A stretch of DNA of 64,000 nt from Drechslerella dactyloides (taxonomy: Eukaryota > Ascomycota > Orbiliomycetes > Orbiliales > Orbiliaceae). This document shows, piece by piece, positions 10,801 to 23,307 of this stretch (the stretch's first letter is position 1; the number at the start of each line of letters is the position of its first letter). The notes beneath the pieces were generated by a model that was given only the letters and a program-made list of their open reading frames with translations, made no database searches and was not told the origin of the DNA. The position numbers and the translations under genes were made by a program. Location: assembly GCA_020064725.1 (NCBI GenBank), contig JAGTWJ010000008.1, forward strand, positions 1,178,001 through 1,242,000, in the 5' to 3' direction.

Positions 10801-13800
10801 AGTCTTTTCAAAGCGGTCGTCGATCGATCTGACGATGGAAGCGATACGCATTGCGATCCCACGTCAGTTGGTGTTATACAGGGTTACCGACAATCTGATA
10901 AACACTGCCAAAGCCTCGAAGCAGCTCTTTCACCGGTTCCAGTCCGGGACAAACGAGTACATTCTCGAGAAGAAAGCCGAAGGCGCAAGAGTGCTGCCGA
11001 GGATATCGATCAAAGCAAAGGCACTGCAATTCGAGCTGGAAGACGACCTATTCGAAAGCAAACTGGCAATGATATATAGAGTAGGCTTGGGCGAACAAAA
11101 GAACCGTATGGCTCGAGAAGAGGCGTTCGACGCCAAAGTTACTAAAGTCATCGAATCCAAAAATAGGCGCCAGTCCGCCAGAACAATGTCAACCCAGAAC
11201 GGCGGCACGCAAAACTCGGACTCTAACAGCGTGTCCACGGAGAAGAACGGAGATGATGATGGAGAAGCGTCTCCTACCACCGACCATCGGGGACGCCGGA
11301 AAATGCGCTATAATCTTGACAACGCGCAAGGGCCGACGCCCGAGGCAAAGGTGTCGATTGATGTCGCATGGCGGAAACTCCAGGAACATAATTCCCAAGT
11401 CTGGATCAGGAAGATAAAGATGGTGATGCCTAAAACCCGTGCCAGAATGCAAGCTATGAGGCGCAAGTTTATGGGTGAGGACGATCTACCACCGGATGTC
11501 GAAGAAACGGAGAGAATATTGGAAGTGCCAGCTCGACCGGCTCTTGCGATCGCCTCTATCGTTGACTTTGATCTAGTGTTGGACAAGCCGTCGTTCCCGC
11601 TGGAACAGCTCCCCAAGTTCCTGCACAGAGTGGGCAAGGGCCTCCCGGAAGATACCCAGTTTTCTCTACTTGTCCCCATGCACATAAAACTAAATATGGG
11701 AGAAGCGCGGATAAATCTGAGAGACTACCCGCTGCCGTTGCTCCACATCCCGCAAATGAAGACCGGCATATCGCCACGAGTGCCCGCCTGGTCTTTGGAG
11801 ACAGACTTCGTCATAGCCGAAGAGCTCCGCGGAAGAGACTCCTTGCTACACGTCCGGGTCGATATCGTGCCACCGGAGGATAAAGAAGGGAAAAAACAAA
11901 AGGGGTTTGCCGTCGATGTTCATCGAACCGTCTCGCCGGTCAAGATGTACTCGGATATTGATATATCCATCAATACGCCGTATACGACTCGGGTCACGTG
12001 GGGGACGTCGTACCAGCCCGCCATTCAAGACATGATGATGGTGTTTGAAACGTTTACAAAGCCTCACGTTGATCCTTCTGAGAAGATTGGTTTCTGGGAC
12101 AAGCTTAGGCTTTCGATTCACTCGCGGATACGGTGGGCTTGGAAGGGTGATGGCGATGTTCAGGTCACCCTGAAGGGCTCCAGAGATCCCTATGTCATTA
12201 TCGGAACCGGCGCCGGCTTTGTCAAGTGCTGGCGTGGAGATGTTCGTTGCTTCCTAGCCAATGATGACAATCCGCTCAACTTCTTGATCGTCGAGAGCAA
12301 GGAGTATTTCCTCGCCATACCCGATTTTAGCCAGCAGGCCCTTCAGATGTTCGAAGAGACTTCGAATACCGCGGAGGACGACCAGAGTTTAATGAGTAAC
12401 GATAGCTATAATAAGACCATCGCTATCTTCAAGAAGGTCATCATGAAGGCTACCGGAGGTGTCAGATGGCAGCTCGGTCTGGTGTTCGAACAAGAGACCA
12501 CGTCGGAGCCGAATTGGATCGATCGGCAGCGGTCCTTGGAGTTCACGCCGCATTATAAGATCACCTTGCGCACTCCCGAATCTGCCAAGGCCCTGCAGCA
12601 GCAGTCAGACGAGGTATGTGTGCATTGAAATTGAAATATATCGAGTACGTATACTAATCAGAGGCTACGTTAGGTCTATGACGCATTCAGAGGGTTCAGA
12701 AGCCACCATATCCATTTGTCGATATCCGTGGTAGCGCCAGTGGATCATGACTGGACGAGCAATAAGATGGCGTCCGCCTACAATACGATCCACTTGACGC
12801 CTAGGGTATTCACGCATTTCTACGACTGGTGGGGACTGTTCTCCGGCGTCATGTCTCTGCCCATCAGACAGGGCCCGCTCTTCCCGGGGATCGAAAAGTC
12901 GTCGAAGAAGTTCGGCAGGCATCTGGCTACGATCAAGTATAAACTGCTTCTATCCCCGCTGTACCTCAGCCACATCTACAAGCACAAGGATGCCGAGGAG
13001 TACAAAGTCGGGCCGGACGGCACCACCACCTCGGATAACATTACGGCCACCGGTCTAAAGGTAAAGCTGCACCGGTTCACACTCGACGCTCACCAGCGGA
13101 AGGAGGAAAGCGTCATAAAGCTGAAGGGGCTCAATATCGATCGCAGGAGCACGAATATGAGCATTTACCAGGCTGAGCTGGATTTCAACACCGCTGACAT
13201 TAGAGCCGTTACTGCTACTATCGCAAGTTCGACATCGGATGATCTGAAGGAATGGGCGGGGTTTGACGTGCCGATAAACGATAATGCAACGCCGATTGGA
13301 GAGACGTCCAATTTCTCGATCTCCGATGGTGACACGGACTGGATTGATGTCGATGACTTTGTTGAATTAGACTGGGTCCTCCCAACGAGATACAGTCCCT
13401 CGACAAAGATCATGCCGTTAGCTTCGACGCCGAGATTCACCTACTTCCGACAAACCGACCATCTATGTGGCGGAAACCGGAAGAGTCCCTTCGGCCACGA
13501 AGCGACGCACGACTGCGCGATGAACCAAAACAACGACCCCCGCGAAATCCAGTGCGGCCTGATCCAGTCGCGGATGGAGAAAGTTCATTCCCACCTGCGC
13601 AAGAACAAGGAGCTGCTGGATACTCTCGCCGAGAGCATAAAGCAGGATAAAGACAACCCAAAGCTGACGAAGGAGTCGGAGCGTCTCATCCAGCAAAGCT
13701 CCGTGCTGATGGATAAAATCAAGTTTCTGCAAAACAAGCTGAGGAACATGTCAAAGTATCTGGACGAGTCCGCCGTCGATGATGGGGCTTCTAGTGTAGA

Positions 13801-16800
13801 CTCAAAATCGGAGGTGGACATACGTCTGAACGATGCGGAGCCATTGGGCCAGTGGGATGATGATTTCAACAACCGCTTCATCGTCCACAATATGCAGGCG
13901 AAGTGGAGCAATGATCTCAGAAACGTCATCTTGAGGTACATCCATCAGGTCAACCAGCGGAGGGGTTTCGTGTACTATATGTCTCGGAGAGCGGTCAAGT
14001 TCATCTTGGACTTGGTCGACGAACAGCAGCAGGATAAGGAGAAGAAGATGTCGGATGAGCTCGACCCCGACAGAGCGAGCGTGCGGGGTGTTTGGGAAAA
14101 TGGCGCCCACGACACGGAAGAATCCGGGGTTGTGCAGTCTCGTATCGAGGCTCTGCTGAACGACAAAGCCAAGGTGGTAGCGGCGGACGACGACTCCAGG
14201 CCGCGCAGTCGGAGAATGTCGATTGGCGGGCCACCGGCTGACCCTACGGATCTCAAGAAGGGTGTCTCTGAAGAATACATCCCGCTCAACTCGTACCATG
14301 TCCGCCTGATATCACCACAGATCCAGATGCAGAGCGAGAAGAATAAGAGTGCTGCACTTCTCGTTACGTCGCAGAGTATGCAGCTTACCGTCATTTCAAT
14401 CATGGACAAAGAGCGGATGGGCGATCCCGTGTCCGGTCTTGTTCAACGCCGTTTTGCGCTAGAGTTAGAGAACGCGCAGGCGTTCGTGGCGAAGCACAAG
14501 GACTTCACATCCCCTCTGCATAATCTCCACTCGAACAACCAGTACGGCTGCGTGAAGAACACATCCTGGCCGCCATGGGTGCCGCTGGAAAACATGTTCC
14601 TGTTCGATACCAACCCGCACGGTTTCTCTCGAGTGGTCAAGAAGACGTCGACGACGTTGCGCGCCGACAAGCACAATTCTCTGCGGCTGAAGCTTATCGA
14701 TGAGGGTTTGGATTCTGGCGGATCGGAGAAGAACGCGAACCTTGCCGATAATGAGCCGCGAGTCGATCATGTCTGGGCTACTTTCGACAGGATGGAGGTT
14801 TCGACGAACTCCGCAGAGTACTATACGCTATATATCATAGTGCTCGACTTGCTGCTTTATTCAGAGCCATTGGAGAAGAGCAGGAACGAACGACTGGAGA
14901 AGATTATACTCGCATCAGACTTCAGCGATCTGAAGGGGGCTCCGGATACCATCACCGCACTTCAGGGCCGGATCCAGCAGCTGGAGGAAATCAAGACACA
15001 TTTCCAGATAAACGCACGACATCTTGATAAGCAGGGATGGTTAGATCGGATGTGCCTGGAGAAGGACCTGGCGACATGTGAGGATGAGCTGTTTTTCACC
15101 ATGAAATCCATCATGTCCGTGCAGCGCAAGTACGACGAACGCCAGCAGACCACCGGGTTGATCAGATGGTACTTGAGCGCTGGCGAGATCATTGCGAATC
15201 TCCTCTTGAATAAAGACCAGCCGTTCCTGGACCTCAAGTTGACGAACGCCTGCTACGAGCGAACTGACAACAGCGACGGATCTAACTTCAACACCGTCGA
15301 GGTCGAGATGTTGCAAGGGCTGAACCGGCTCACGGATGCGACGTACCCGGCGATGATATCGCCTTACCTCGACGGCTCGCTGGATTCGAATAAAGTGCAT
15401 CAAAACAAGATCCTCCGCGTGTATTGGTACATGCTTGAGGCCATTGCTGGAATCCCCGTCATGGACCATTTCGAGGTCAACTTGTTCCCTCTGCTCGTCC
15501 AGCTGGACTACGACGCTGGCCAGAAGTTGTTCGAGTTCATCTTCCCGGGCGTGACATCCGATTCATCTGAGGGATTCTCGCCGTTTATGATGAAACCGTC
15601 GCTTGCAAACCTGCCGGACGACAGCGATTCGGACTCGGACTCGGACGACGCGATCCGCAACCAGCTGGAGCGTAAGCTATCTCCAGAGTCGCCTCGTGTG
15701 ACGCCCGACACCTCCATGCTAGGAGACCGCCTGCTGCCGACGATAACGTCCGAGAAGCGACCGCGAACGGCGGGCGGCAGCAAGCCGCGCCCTCTAACCG
15801 CCGCGGCCACGACGGACGGAGACAGGCGGACGCTGAAGCCGCGATTCTCGATCAAGCGCCAACGGTCATTCGAGTCCCTGCCGGGCCTAGCGAAGAAGGC
15901 ATCCGACGACGCCTCGCCCGCGCGAACCTCTTCGGACAGCAACGTGAGACCGATGTCGCCCGTCTTCCTCCGGGTGAATAGTACCTCATCCGGACCGAGA
16001 GACGGCGAGCATTCGGGCAAGCGCTCACCCAGCGTCTGGGTACGGAGCAACAGCATGACAGCGCACACGGACGGCAAGGGCCACACGAAGTCGAAGGATA
16101 AAGACAAGGATAAGGATAAAGAAAAGACGGATGAGATCTCGCAGATGATCAGTCGGGCGTCGAATTACATGACGCTGGCGTACATCAAGATTCCCAGCGT
16201 GGTGCTGTGTCTAAGCTACAAGGGCAAGGGCGACAGGAACATCGAGGACATCGACCAGTTCGTGTTCCGGATGCCGACGTTGGAGTACCGGAATAAGACG
16301 TGGAGTAACCTCGATCTTCTCGTACGGCTGAAGAAAGGTAGGCAACGTAAAATCCCCTGTATAACTGCTATAGTAGCAGGCTGACACACGTCGTTTCAGA
16401 TGTTATCCGCGCTTTAATCTCGCACACCGGCGCCATTATCGAGCACAAGATGTTCCACCGCCGGCCGCAACTGACAAAGGCGACGAATATACGCAACCTA
16501 ATCGCCAGTGCCGCGTCGGTTGCGACAACGTCGTTGGTAGCCAGCGAGAAGGACTCCATCTCGTCGTACTTACCCGGTGGCTCGCACGATGATTCCACCC
16601 GGCCGGGGACCGCGAGGACTCGAAGCAACTCGTCCACATCGCCGCTGTTACAGCAGATAAACACTCGGGCGAGCAGCGTCCGCTCGATTCGGTCGTATAG
16701 CTCCAGCGCGAACCGGAACTCCTCCGAGCATAGTAGCGGGAGCAGCACTTTCCGGCCCGAATCGAGCAATGGAGAGGATCGGGTGAGTGTTTTTCCGCTT

Positions 16801-17047
16801 TCCGATCAATATTCGAGGAGACTAACGGTTGGGTTGTAGCACGGGATATTCCATAATACTTTGGGTCGCCATCTTTCCATTTTGACGAGCGACAGAAGAG
16901 CCCGTGATGGGATTGCGGGTGAATCCGAAGAAAGGTGAGTCACAACGTCTAGCGTATGTTCTGTGGGCAATTGCTAACGGACTGGAATCTAGCATCCGCA
17001 AAAAGAGCAGGCTGCTGCTCGGGAAGAAGCTTCTCGGGGGTGGCTAG
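7877..17047 (+). CDS. FMP27: Fmp27/Hobbit (BLTP2) family giant protein
   Basis: Six exons: 7877-9087, 9142-12613, 12674-16337, 16400-16782, 16840-16934 and 16993-17047. All phases close and give 2959 aa, the usual size for filamentous fungi. Residues about 8-32 form an N-terminal membrane helix (SLFGLIVVFYFCSFLFFAVL). The family hallmarks are present: GFWDKLRLSIHSRIRWAWKG at about residue 1384 (GFWDK domain) and SWPPWVPLENMFLFDTNPHG at about 2192 (WPPW domain). A coiled-coil stretch lies between them. Late in the protein come an acidic Ser-Asp run and a Lys-Asp run, followed by a very basic C-terminus (RKKSRLLLGKKLL). Family members are ER-anchored bridge-like lipid-transfer proteins at ER-plasma membrane contacts. 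The start is the first ATG giving the conserved N-terminal helix. No disruption is seen over 9 kb. Confidence 0.95.
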
Positions 17048-18159
17048 TCACTCTAGATCTGCCGTCATCCTCTTCTTTGTGCATTGTTTGGCGCTTTATA
17101 AATTTTCAGCGGGTATCTAGCTTGTCTTGTCGGTGGATTTAGCGGAGTGCACTCTTACCTTTGCGACACTTTTTTCGGGTCTTCGGGGAGGCGGTTCATT
17201 ACCTGGTTTTTAGTATATTTTTCAAAATGGTTTGTGCGCTGGCTGGTGCTCGACGGGTATTCTTTTTTTATTTTGTATTATCATTGCGGAACAAAAGCTG
17301 GTGACTAGATGGTGTCGTCGCATGTTTTGAGTTTTACCATTCTTGAGTGTATTTGGTTTATGCAAGATTTCGCTCCCATTGGTTTATATATGTATGGTAC
17401 TTGTAGCAGTTGCTTGCATGCACTTGACGGGAGGAATTGGGTTGTATTCACCTTGGTCTAATGTAGGCCGAAAGTCCTATCGCTTTCATGCAGAATTCAG
17501 GATGTTAATCCGTACAAGGAAGGGCTTTGGTTTACAAAATCGATATCAATCTCAGAAATATAACCAATTCACGACGCTTGCATCCAATATCACCCCGAAC
17601 TAACGTTTGCTCAATATCGTTAAACTGACGAAGATCCGGGGTAGACGTGCACATCTCATGCGCGTTTGCGAGCCGTTTGCCGTTGGTGCAACGTCATGCT
17701 GTGAAGCTAGCGTGCGGGGCCGCCAATCGATGCCGCATCTTCGTTGCAGGATTCGGTAGTTTTGTTAGGCGAGGGCGAGGCGAGCGGATGGCAAAAATTC
17801 ACAGGCCAATTGGTTTTCGACGCTGAAATGCCAGCGGAAGCTTCCGGCTTCGATGTATATTATACCATGGAATGCAATTGTATCTTAAAGTATACAGGAT
17901 GACGACTGGATGGCATCATATGTTTGTCTGGCGTACCGTCGAGGGTATCGAGTCTTGTTTCGACCTCATCCGCGCTTATGAATATATAAGGGCTCCGTCG
18001 CCCATTACGATCTATTCATCCATTTTGAAATTTTTTGAAACTTACCGGAAGATTAATTTTAACATAGTACTCGGTATACAATATTTGAGTTAACACTCAG
18101 TCTTAATCATCTTATCAGAAACATCTTAAATATCCAACTTTACGAAGAATCAGGCCACA
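17048..18159. other. AT-rich intergenic stretch downstream of FMP27
   Basis: The first part should be the FMP27 3' UTR. The rest is AT-rich with only short chance frames. A TATATAAG element near 17983 precedes the small gene at 18160. No mobile-element motif or terminal repeat was recognised. Confidence 0.45.
17983..17990 (+). promoter_or_regulatory. Candidate TATA box
   Basis: TATATAAG lies about 170 nt upstream of the ATG at 18160, a plausible spacing for a fungal TATA element with a 100-140 nt leader. Assigned by sequence and position only. Confidence 0.4.
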
Positions 18160-18650
18160 ATGTCGGGTTATAATGAAGAAATGCTCGCGGGCACAAAGAT
18201 CGAGCCTCTCCAGTCGCCGACAAAGGTCCACGCCCCGACAGAGCATATGGGCGGCTCAGTGGGAGAGGACGAGATAGTGGACAGCAGCCGGATCGGGCCG
18301 CTGAAGACAACCAGTACGCAGCCATTACGTCCCCTCTTCGATACAGAAGTTTCTGTGAAACCCCCTTTTGGACAATTAAGTTTGGCTTGCAAGCTTGGTC
18401 AATTGGGTCTATCGAGTAGATACTGAAATTCGTTACTATCACTCAGAAAATTTCCAGCAGCCAGCGGCCAAGTCGCACGCTGGCGGGTCAACGGGCACCA
18501 ACGAGACAATCGCAGGGGCAAACATTGAGTAAGTGCATACAGTCGGAGCTGTATGAATGGAACGAGTACATTTCTGACGAAGGGCGGCCTTGCAGACCGT
18601 TGCACTCTAATTTTAAAGGGAAAGACGCAAAGAAGGCTTCGAAAAAGTAA
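18160..18650 (+). CDS. Small unrecognised protein with repeated IEPL motif
   Basis: I do not recognise this gene. Exon 1 starts at 18160 (MSGYNEEMLAGTKIEPLQSP). A middle exon starts near 18447-18458 and ends at 18528. A last exon spans 18596-18650 and ends NFKGKDAKKASKK. The second intron (donor GTAAGT, acceptor TGCAG) is convincing, because its phases join ANI-E-PLHSN. The first is ambiguous: either donor GTTTCT after LFDTE with acceptor TTCCAG, or donor GTCAAT near 18398 with acceptor CTCAG. The product is about 105-130 aa, hydrophilic, without signal peptide or membrane segment, and Lys-rich at the C-terminus. The GTKIEPL and GANIEPL words near both ends suggest an internal duplication. 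A TATA-like element lies upstream. Function unknown. Confidence 0.6.
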
Positions 18651-19277
18651 ATGGACTTGGGGCAAATTGAAAAGCGAAAATTTGTAGTAAGTTCAAGCAA
18701 TTTCTTTCATGATCACAGTGATAGAAATGGCAAACAGCTTGCTGATGAATTGGTCGTGTAGTTGATGGACACCGTTCGAAATGAGTTTGTAAAATTGGCG
18801 AAACCTGTTGTTGGATTCATTCTCGTCGTTCATTCATTCATTTATTCGGAAAATGAATAAATCCAAGATAATTTCATGGGAATCGAAAAAGTACTAGTGT
18901 TGGTTACACACGATCATTGTGTGTGTTCTGCAGAGCGCGTTGTGATCAAACCTTCCTGTTTGCGCAAGAATGTGTAAACTAAGTATGCTGGTCAATATAT
19001 CGGATGGCCGCTATAAATAACCTCGCCAGACGAATGTCACCGTCCCGAGCAGTGTAGCGTGACCTTCCCGGAACCCTGCACATGTTGTCGTCCGCCTTCG
19101 CCATTGATACCGAGCTGCCGGTATCATTCAACGTCCAGCGCCCCTATAACTTTGACCCCTATGATTATATATACAACCTGTGCATGCATTACATTGCCGG
19201 TGCAACTTTATGAACTCGACCACCAGCCTAACATCATGACAACTTCAGCATAAAATACCAACATACCAACATCAGCC
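18651..19277. other. Intergenic stretch with TATA-like element
   Basis: Short AT-rich intergenic region. CTATAAATA near 19011-19019 could be the TATA element for the gene at 19278, and a CT-rich leader follows it. Nothing else is recognised. Confidence 0.4.
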
Positions 19278-20488
19278 ATGACTCTGCCATCAGACTCATC
19301 TTACGCGGCCGTCGAGCCCATAGTCGACGAGCTGGCTTACCGGCTCGTAAACCACCCCTATGGGATGATGGTCTTCAACGGCGTCGACCCCAAGCTTGCT
19401 TATGAGGTGAGCAAAGTGCTATCGGGACCCAAATGGGAATGCAGAAAAATTGGGTACGTCGAACTTGCTTGAAACTCGCTCTATCTCGTGTCTGGATGGC
19501 TGTATACATCCAACTTCGATTCAAAAACAATCCAGCCACCCTATATCATCGTTATGAGGGCAGGATTGGTTACTAATCCGTATGGCGAGTCCAACTACCA
19601 GATTCGGATACGATGCCAGATTCAACCAGATTCGTCTTCGATTGCACAATGAGTTCGGATGCGCGAAGAAATACATGAAAGAATTGTGGGAACAGCCTTG
19701 GGCATCATTATTACCAGAAGACGCCGGCGAGCACTTCATACATTCGGGAAACCCTCGTAAGTTTGGGAGCTGCCTTTCTCGCTATACTTTAACCATTCGT
19801 TACTGAAACGACCAACTGTTCGCATTAGGGTTGATCGATTTTGACGGACCCTACAAGAACTGTATGCAAGAGCCAGATTACTGTGTCTTTCCGACACTCT
19901 CGAACGGCCGTTATCGATTCCCGTCGATTGTCATCCAAGAAGGAACGTCAGACATGCATACGCACCTTGTCCGCGACAAAGATCTTTGGCTGAACGGCAC
20001 TTTCGGTGACACAAGAGTAGTGATATTGATCGAAGTGACAAGAATAATTAGTGGCGTTCAAGCTGTCCTCGAGATATGGCGGAAAGATAGAACTAGCCAG
20101 CGAATCGTATGTGCATCTATATAGACGCTTCATTCGTATTGATTCGCTCGATTTCACCAAGTTTCGGATAAAATGCTAATGGGATATTGATACACTACAG
20201 ACACTGATGCCTGTCCCTCGGGAGGCACCGGCGAGCCAACCGGACCCTTTCATAACAGTTGGAGAGTTGTACGGTGCGAGAGGAGTGCCAGACGACTTCG
20301 ACCCGGAGACAAAGTTACCGCTGGACCTTATGAGGCTTCGATGCACTATTCTGGGCACTGTGTCATGGATGTATGGGTTACCGCCAACGCCGAGTGTCAC
20401 TGAAGACGTCGACGACTGGGCCTGTGAATTTTGTAGCCATGGCCCGTGTCGACGGACTACACAACTACTGGCTAGCTATTTTGCGTGA
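19278..20488 (+). CDS. Orphan fungal protein, possibly PD-(D/E)XK nuclease-like
   Basis: Four exons: 19278-19453, 19602-19756, 19829-20106 and 20201-20488. Phases close and give 298 aa. The centre reads EPDYCVFPTLSNG, then FPSIVIQEGTSDMHTHLVRD, then RVVILIEVTR and an LEIW strand. This pattern of PD, a strand ending in Q/E-E-G, a helix, and another hydrophobic strand resembles a widespread uncharacterised fungal family that looks like the PD-(D/E)XK fold (inference). The expected catalytic Lys is not obvious, so activity is doubtful. There is no signal peptide or transmembrane helix, and the C-terminus carries a CEFCSHGPC cysteine cluster. It sits beside another unknown gene in a gene-poor stretch, suggesting an accessory locus. 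Confidence 0.7.
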
Positions 20489-22069
20489 CCTTGAATGCCC
20501 ATCATGTTTGCGTTGTATTGTTCTTCCTCTGCCTAAAGTCAAAGGCAAGAAGTCATCTATCCTGGCGTCATGAGGACCCCTGCTGTTGCCGCTAAAAGTT
20601 CGAACATGCGCATAGATTAGAGGCGTAGGCAGGTTATCCAGTAGAACTATACTAAGATGTTGCATTTTGTGGCATCCGTTATGATATAATCCCAGAATAA
20701 ATTCTGTGCTTCCAAAACGGCTTGATTCGGATATTCCTGACATGCAATGACCTAAGTGTCTTACACGTAGAGTTTACGCCATTCATTTCTACGAAACGGC
20801 CCTCGAGAACTGGCTCTAGGGCATACCAAGTAGAAGACTAGCCCTAGACCTATATCCGGTCACGCTAGCAAGAGGTGCGTTGTGGGAGTGCAGTTTTGTC
20901 CCGGGATTCATCTTCGGAGCGCACTTTTCTCTGCCTTGATGCGTCAACAGGCTGTGGGATCTCGGCAGAGCGAGCCAGAGATGTATGCATGCCAGATTGA
21001 GCCGAATCCTCGCATTTCATTTACAGCCTGCGGGTTGTCTTGCAAGCCAGACGCCTTCCTTTGGCTGCGAAGGAGAATGACAAAATCCAGATCCTCTCGT
21101 GGAGCATCGATTAATGGCCATTCAAGCTGGACAGCACTCACAGACCTCGAAAAACTCACTCTATTCCGCCCCACTCGTATTTACCTGAGGCATGCCCCGA
21201 TATCGGACGGGGCCGATTGAAGCCGTAAAATTTTCTGCTCAACGAGCTCCGCATCCAGGCCAGGATTCCGATCCGATGCAGATGGTGATGCAGGCCGACG
21301 CGCATGCCATATGCCCGTCGCAATGGGCCTCCCCTTGTCAAACAAGCGGATCTGATAACGCATGATAAAGGCACCCCTGCAAGTCATTAGCAATGCTTTC
21401 AAGGTCGCCTGCCGCCAAGGCTCGCCGGCTGTTATTGCCCGGTGCTGTCACCGCCGAACCTTGGTAGTCACCTCGCGGCTTCGCCCGTGCATCTGCGTTC
21501 AACTTTTCGTGGCTTCGAGAACGATCCATCGATATTCGATCCTGCAGGAGAAGACACAACTCTCAGCTGGCCGGATCGGGGGACGAGAGGAGCGGTGGAA
21601 CTCGCCAACCAACAGTGCGGTTTCGACTCGTGTCGGATCCTCCGCCGCATGATATCTCGAGAGCTGGCGGTGCCTGTTCCTCGTGGGCCAGCTTTAACTG
21701 GCTAGCGGACGGTGGCCGGCCCACATGCCCCCAACTGGCGGCTTGGTTCTGTGCCTACAGTCACAATAGCAGCAAGTCGCATGTCGAGTCACCGGAGAGA
21801 TGCTTGCGCCGCCTCTTTTCTCGGTTCTCTTTGTTTGAATTGGTTCTCCTGGAGGGGGGACGTTACCTCGATCGCTCGGGCGGGCGGGCGAGAAACCTTA
21901 AATGGCTCGAGTCCCCGTAAAGTAGCGCAGGTCGAGACCTGGCTTCAACCTCTCGTCCTTGGTCTATCATATCTCGCGATTGCCGATAGAGCTTTTGGTG
22001 TTTTGGAATCGCAGTCGCAAGTTGTCGACTCTCCGACGTTCGATTTGAGTCCGGTCGCACGGCTGAGCC
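20489..22069. other. 1.6-kb gene-free interval
   Basis: Frames on both strands are short, mutually overlapping and unlike known proteins. No terminal repeats, reverse transcriptase or transposase motifs were recognised. The right end should be the promoter of the haem-oxygenase-like gene. A decayed element cannot be excluded by eye. Confidence 0.4.
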
Positions 22070-23307
22070 ATGTATTCGGTGGGTAGCACAAAGCAGCAGT
22101 CGCTCGGCGACGAGATCAACTACATCACGGCGTACGTTGCACCACTCCCCGCCCGGATCGAAGGTTACATCGGAACACGCCGCACGATCTCTTACGAGAC
22201 CGAGGTTCTGTCGGCGTACCAGCGAGTCCAAGCAAGCCGCTAACTGTGGAATCTGTCCAGTTCGCTGCATCATGAACTTAACATGATCATTATGAGCCGG
22301 CTGCCGCTGGGCCTGAAGAATCCCAAGGCATTCCAGGAGGGTATGCAACCCCCCTCAGAGCTGAAACACTCGGGCGTTTGTCCCTGTAGCTGAACGGCGG
22401 TGCGAATACAGGCCTGGCGTCTTTCTCTGTCCTTTATTCGAGCTTCGAGGCGGCGCTAGACTCGCATATTCGTCTAGCGTCAACCCCATCCCGCACCCGT
22501 GCGATCCTCGAGCACATCTACATCCCAGCTTTGCACCGCGCCAGCGCCTTCGAGCGTGACCTGACCCAGTATGAATCCGCCTCACAAGAGAGCCAAGATG
22601 TTCCTGAGGAAGAGAAGGCCAATCAGGCCGAAGAACCGCGCGAAAGGCCGGAAGGTCTGCGTAACGGAACACCCGCCCGGGCGTACGTCCTCGAGCACGT
22701 CCGTCGCGCAACCACCGAACGGCCACACGTGCTCCTCGCCTATTGCCACTGTCTGTACATGGCGCTCTTCGCCGGCGGCCAGCACATCAAAGCTGCAATT
22801 GCGCGTTCCGCAACCCGAAAGCTCGCCCTGGCACCTCACCAGACTGTTCCCGAGAAAGAGATAGCTGCAACACCGGGCATCGGACTCTTCTCCTTTGACG
22901 GTCGGTCAACAAAGGAGGAGTTGGAGCTACGGCACCAACTGCGCGACGGTCTCCGGCGAGCGGAAGAGCTTCTGACGCCGCGTGAGCGCGGCGAGGTGCT
23001 CGCGGAGTCCTGCGAGGTGTTCAAGCTCACCAGACGGTTGGTGGACGAGCTGGACGTCCTCTGTGGGACGAATCCGACGGTGCTAGCGGCGACGACACAA
23101 TACACGGAGTCCAGGGCGTTGAATGCGACGTTGCCGCCTCCGCAAGCCTCGAGAATGTCGCTCGTTTGGGCCTCACGCCGGTGGCTAGGTAGGTCGTTCG
23201 AGCCGCTTGTGAAGGGTGTCGTAGTTTGTCTTGCGCTGTTTCTCGCATACTCGTTCTACAAGACGTCGCGACCAGCGTTCGAGGGTCGGCATCGTGACGG
23301 CGTTTGA
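22070..23307 (+). CDS. Haem-oxygenase-like tail-anchored protein
   Basis: Three exons: 22070-22131, 22261-22340 and 22412-23307. Phases close and give 345 aa. The N-terminal part joins into GDEINYITASLHHELNMIIM, followed by SRLPLGL. This matches the proximal-helix region of fungal haem-oxygenase-like proteins, where a His (here H24 or H25) would ligate haem. A second helix at about residues 160-175 reads LLAYCHCLYMALFAGGQHIK, corresponding to the distal helix with its Gly pair (G169-G170). Between them lies an acidic Glu/Gln/Pro-rich insertion. A hydrophobic helix at about 313-329 followed by basic residues looks like a C-terminal ER tail anchor, as in eukaryotic haem oxygenases. Canonical enzymes convert haem to biliverdin, CO and iron. 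Activity is uncertain because the distal motif is divergent. Confidence 0.75.

Noticed and set aside
20489..22069. Possible decayed transposon
   Set aside because: No terminal repeats, target-site duplication or transposase/RT motif could be recognised by eye.
22355..22726. Minus-strand frame antisense to the haem-oxygenase-like gene
   Set aside because: Shadow of a GC-rich coding exon; the sense frame carries the conserved motifs.
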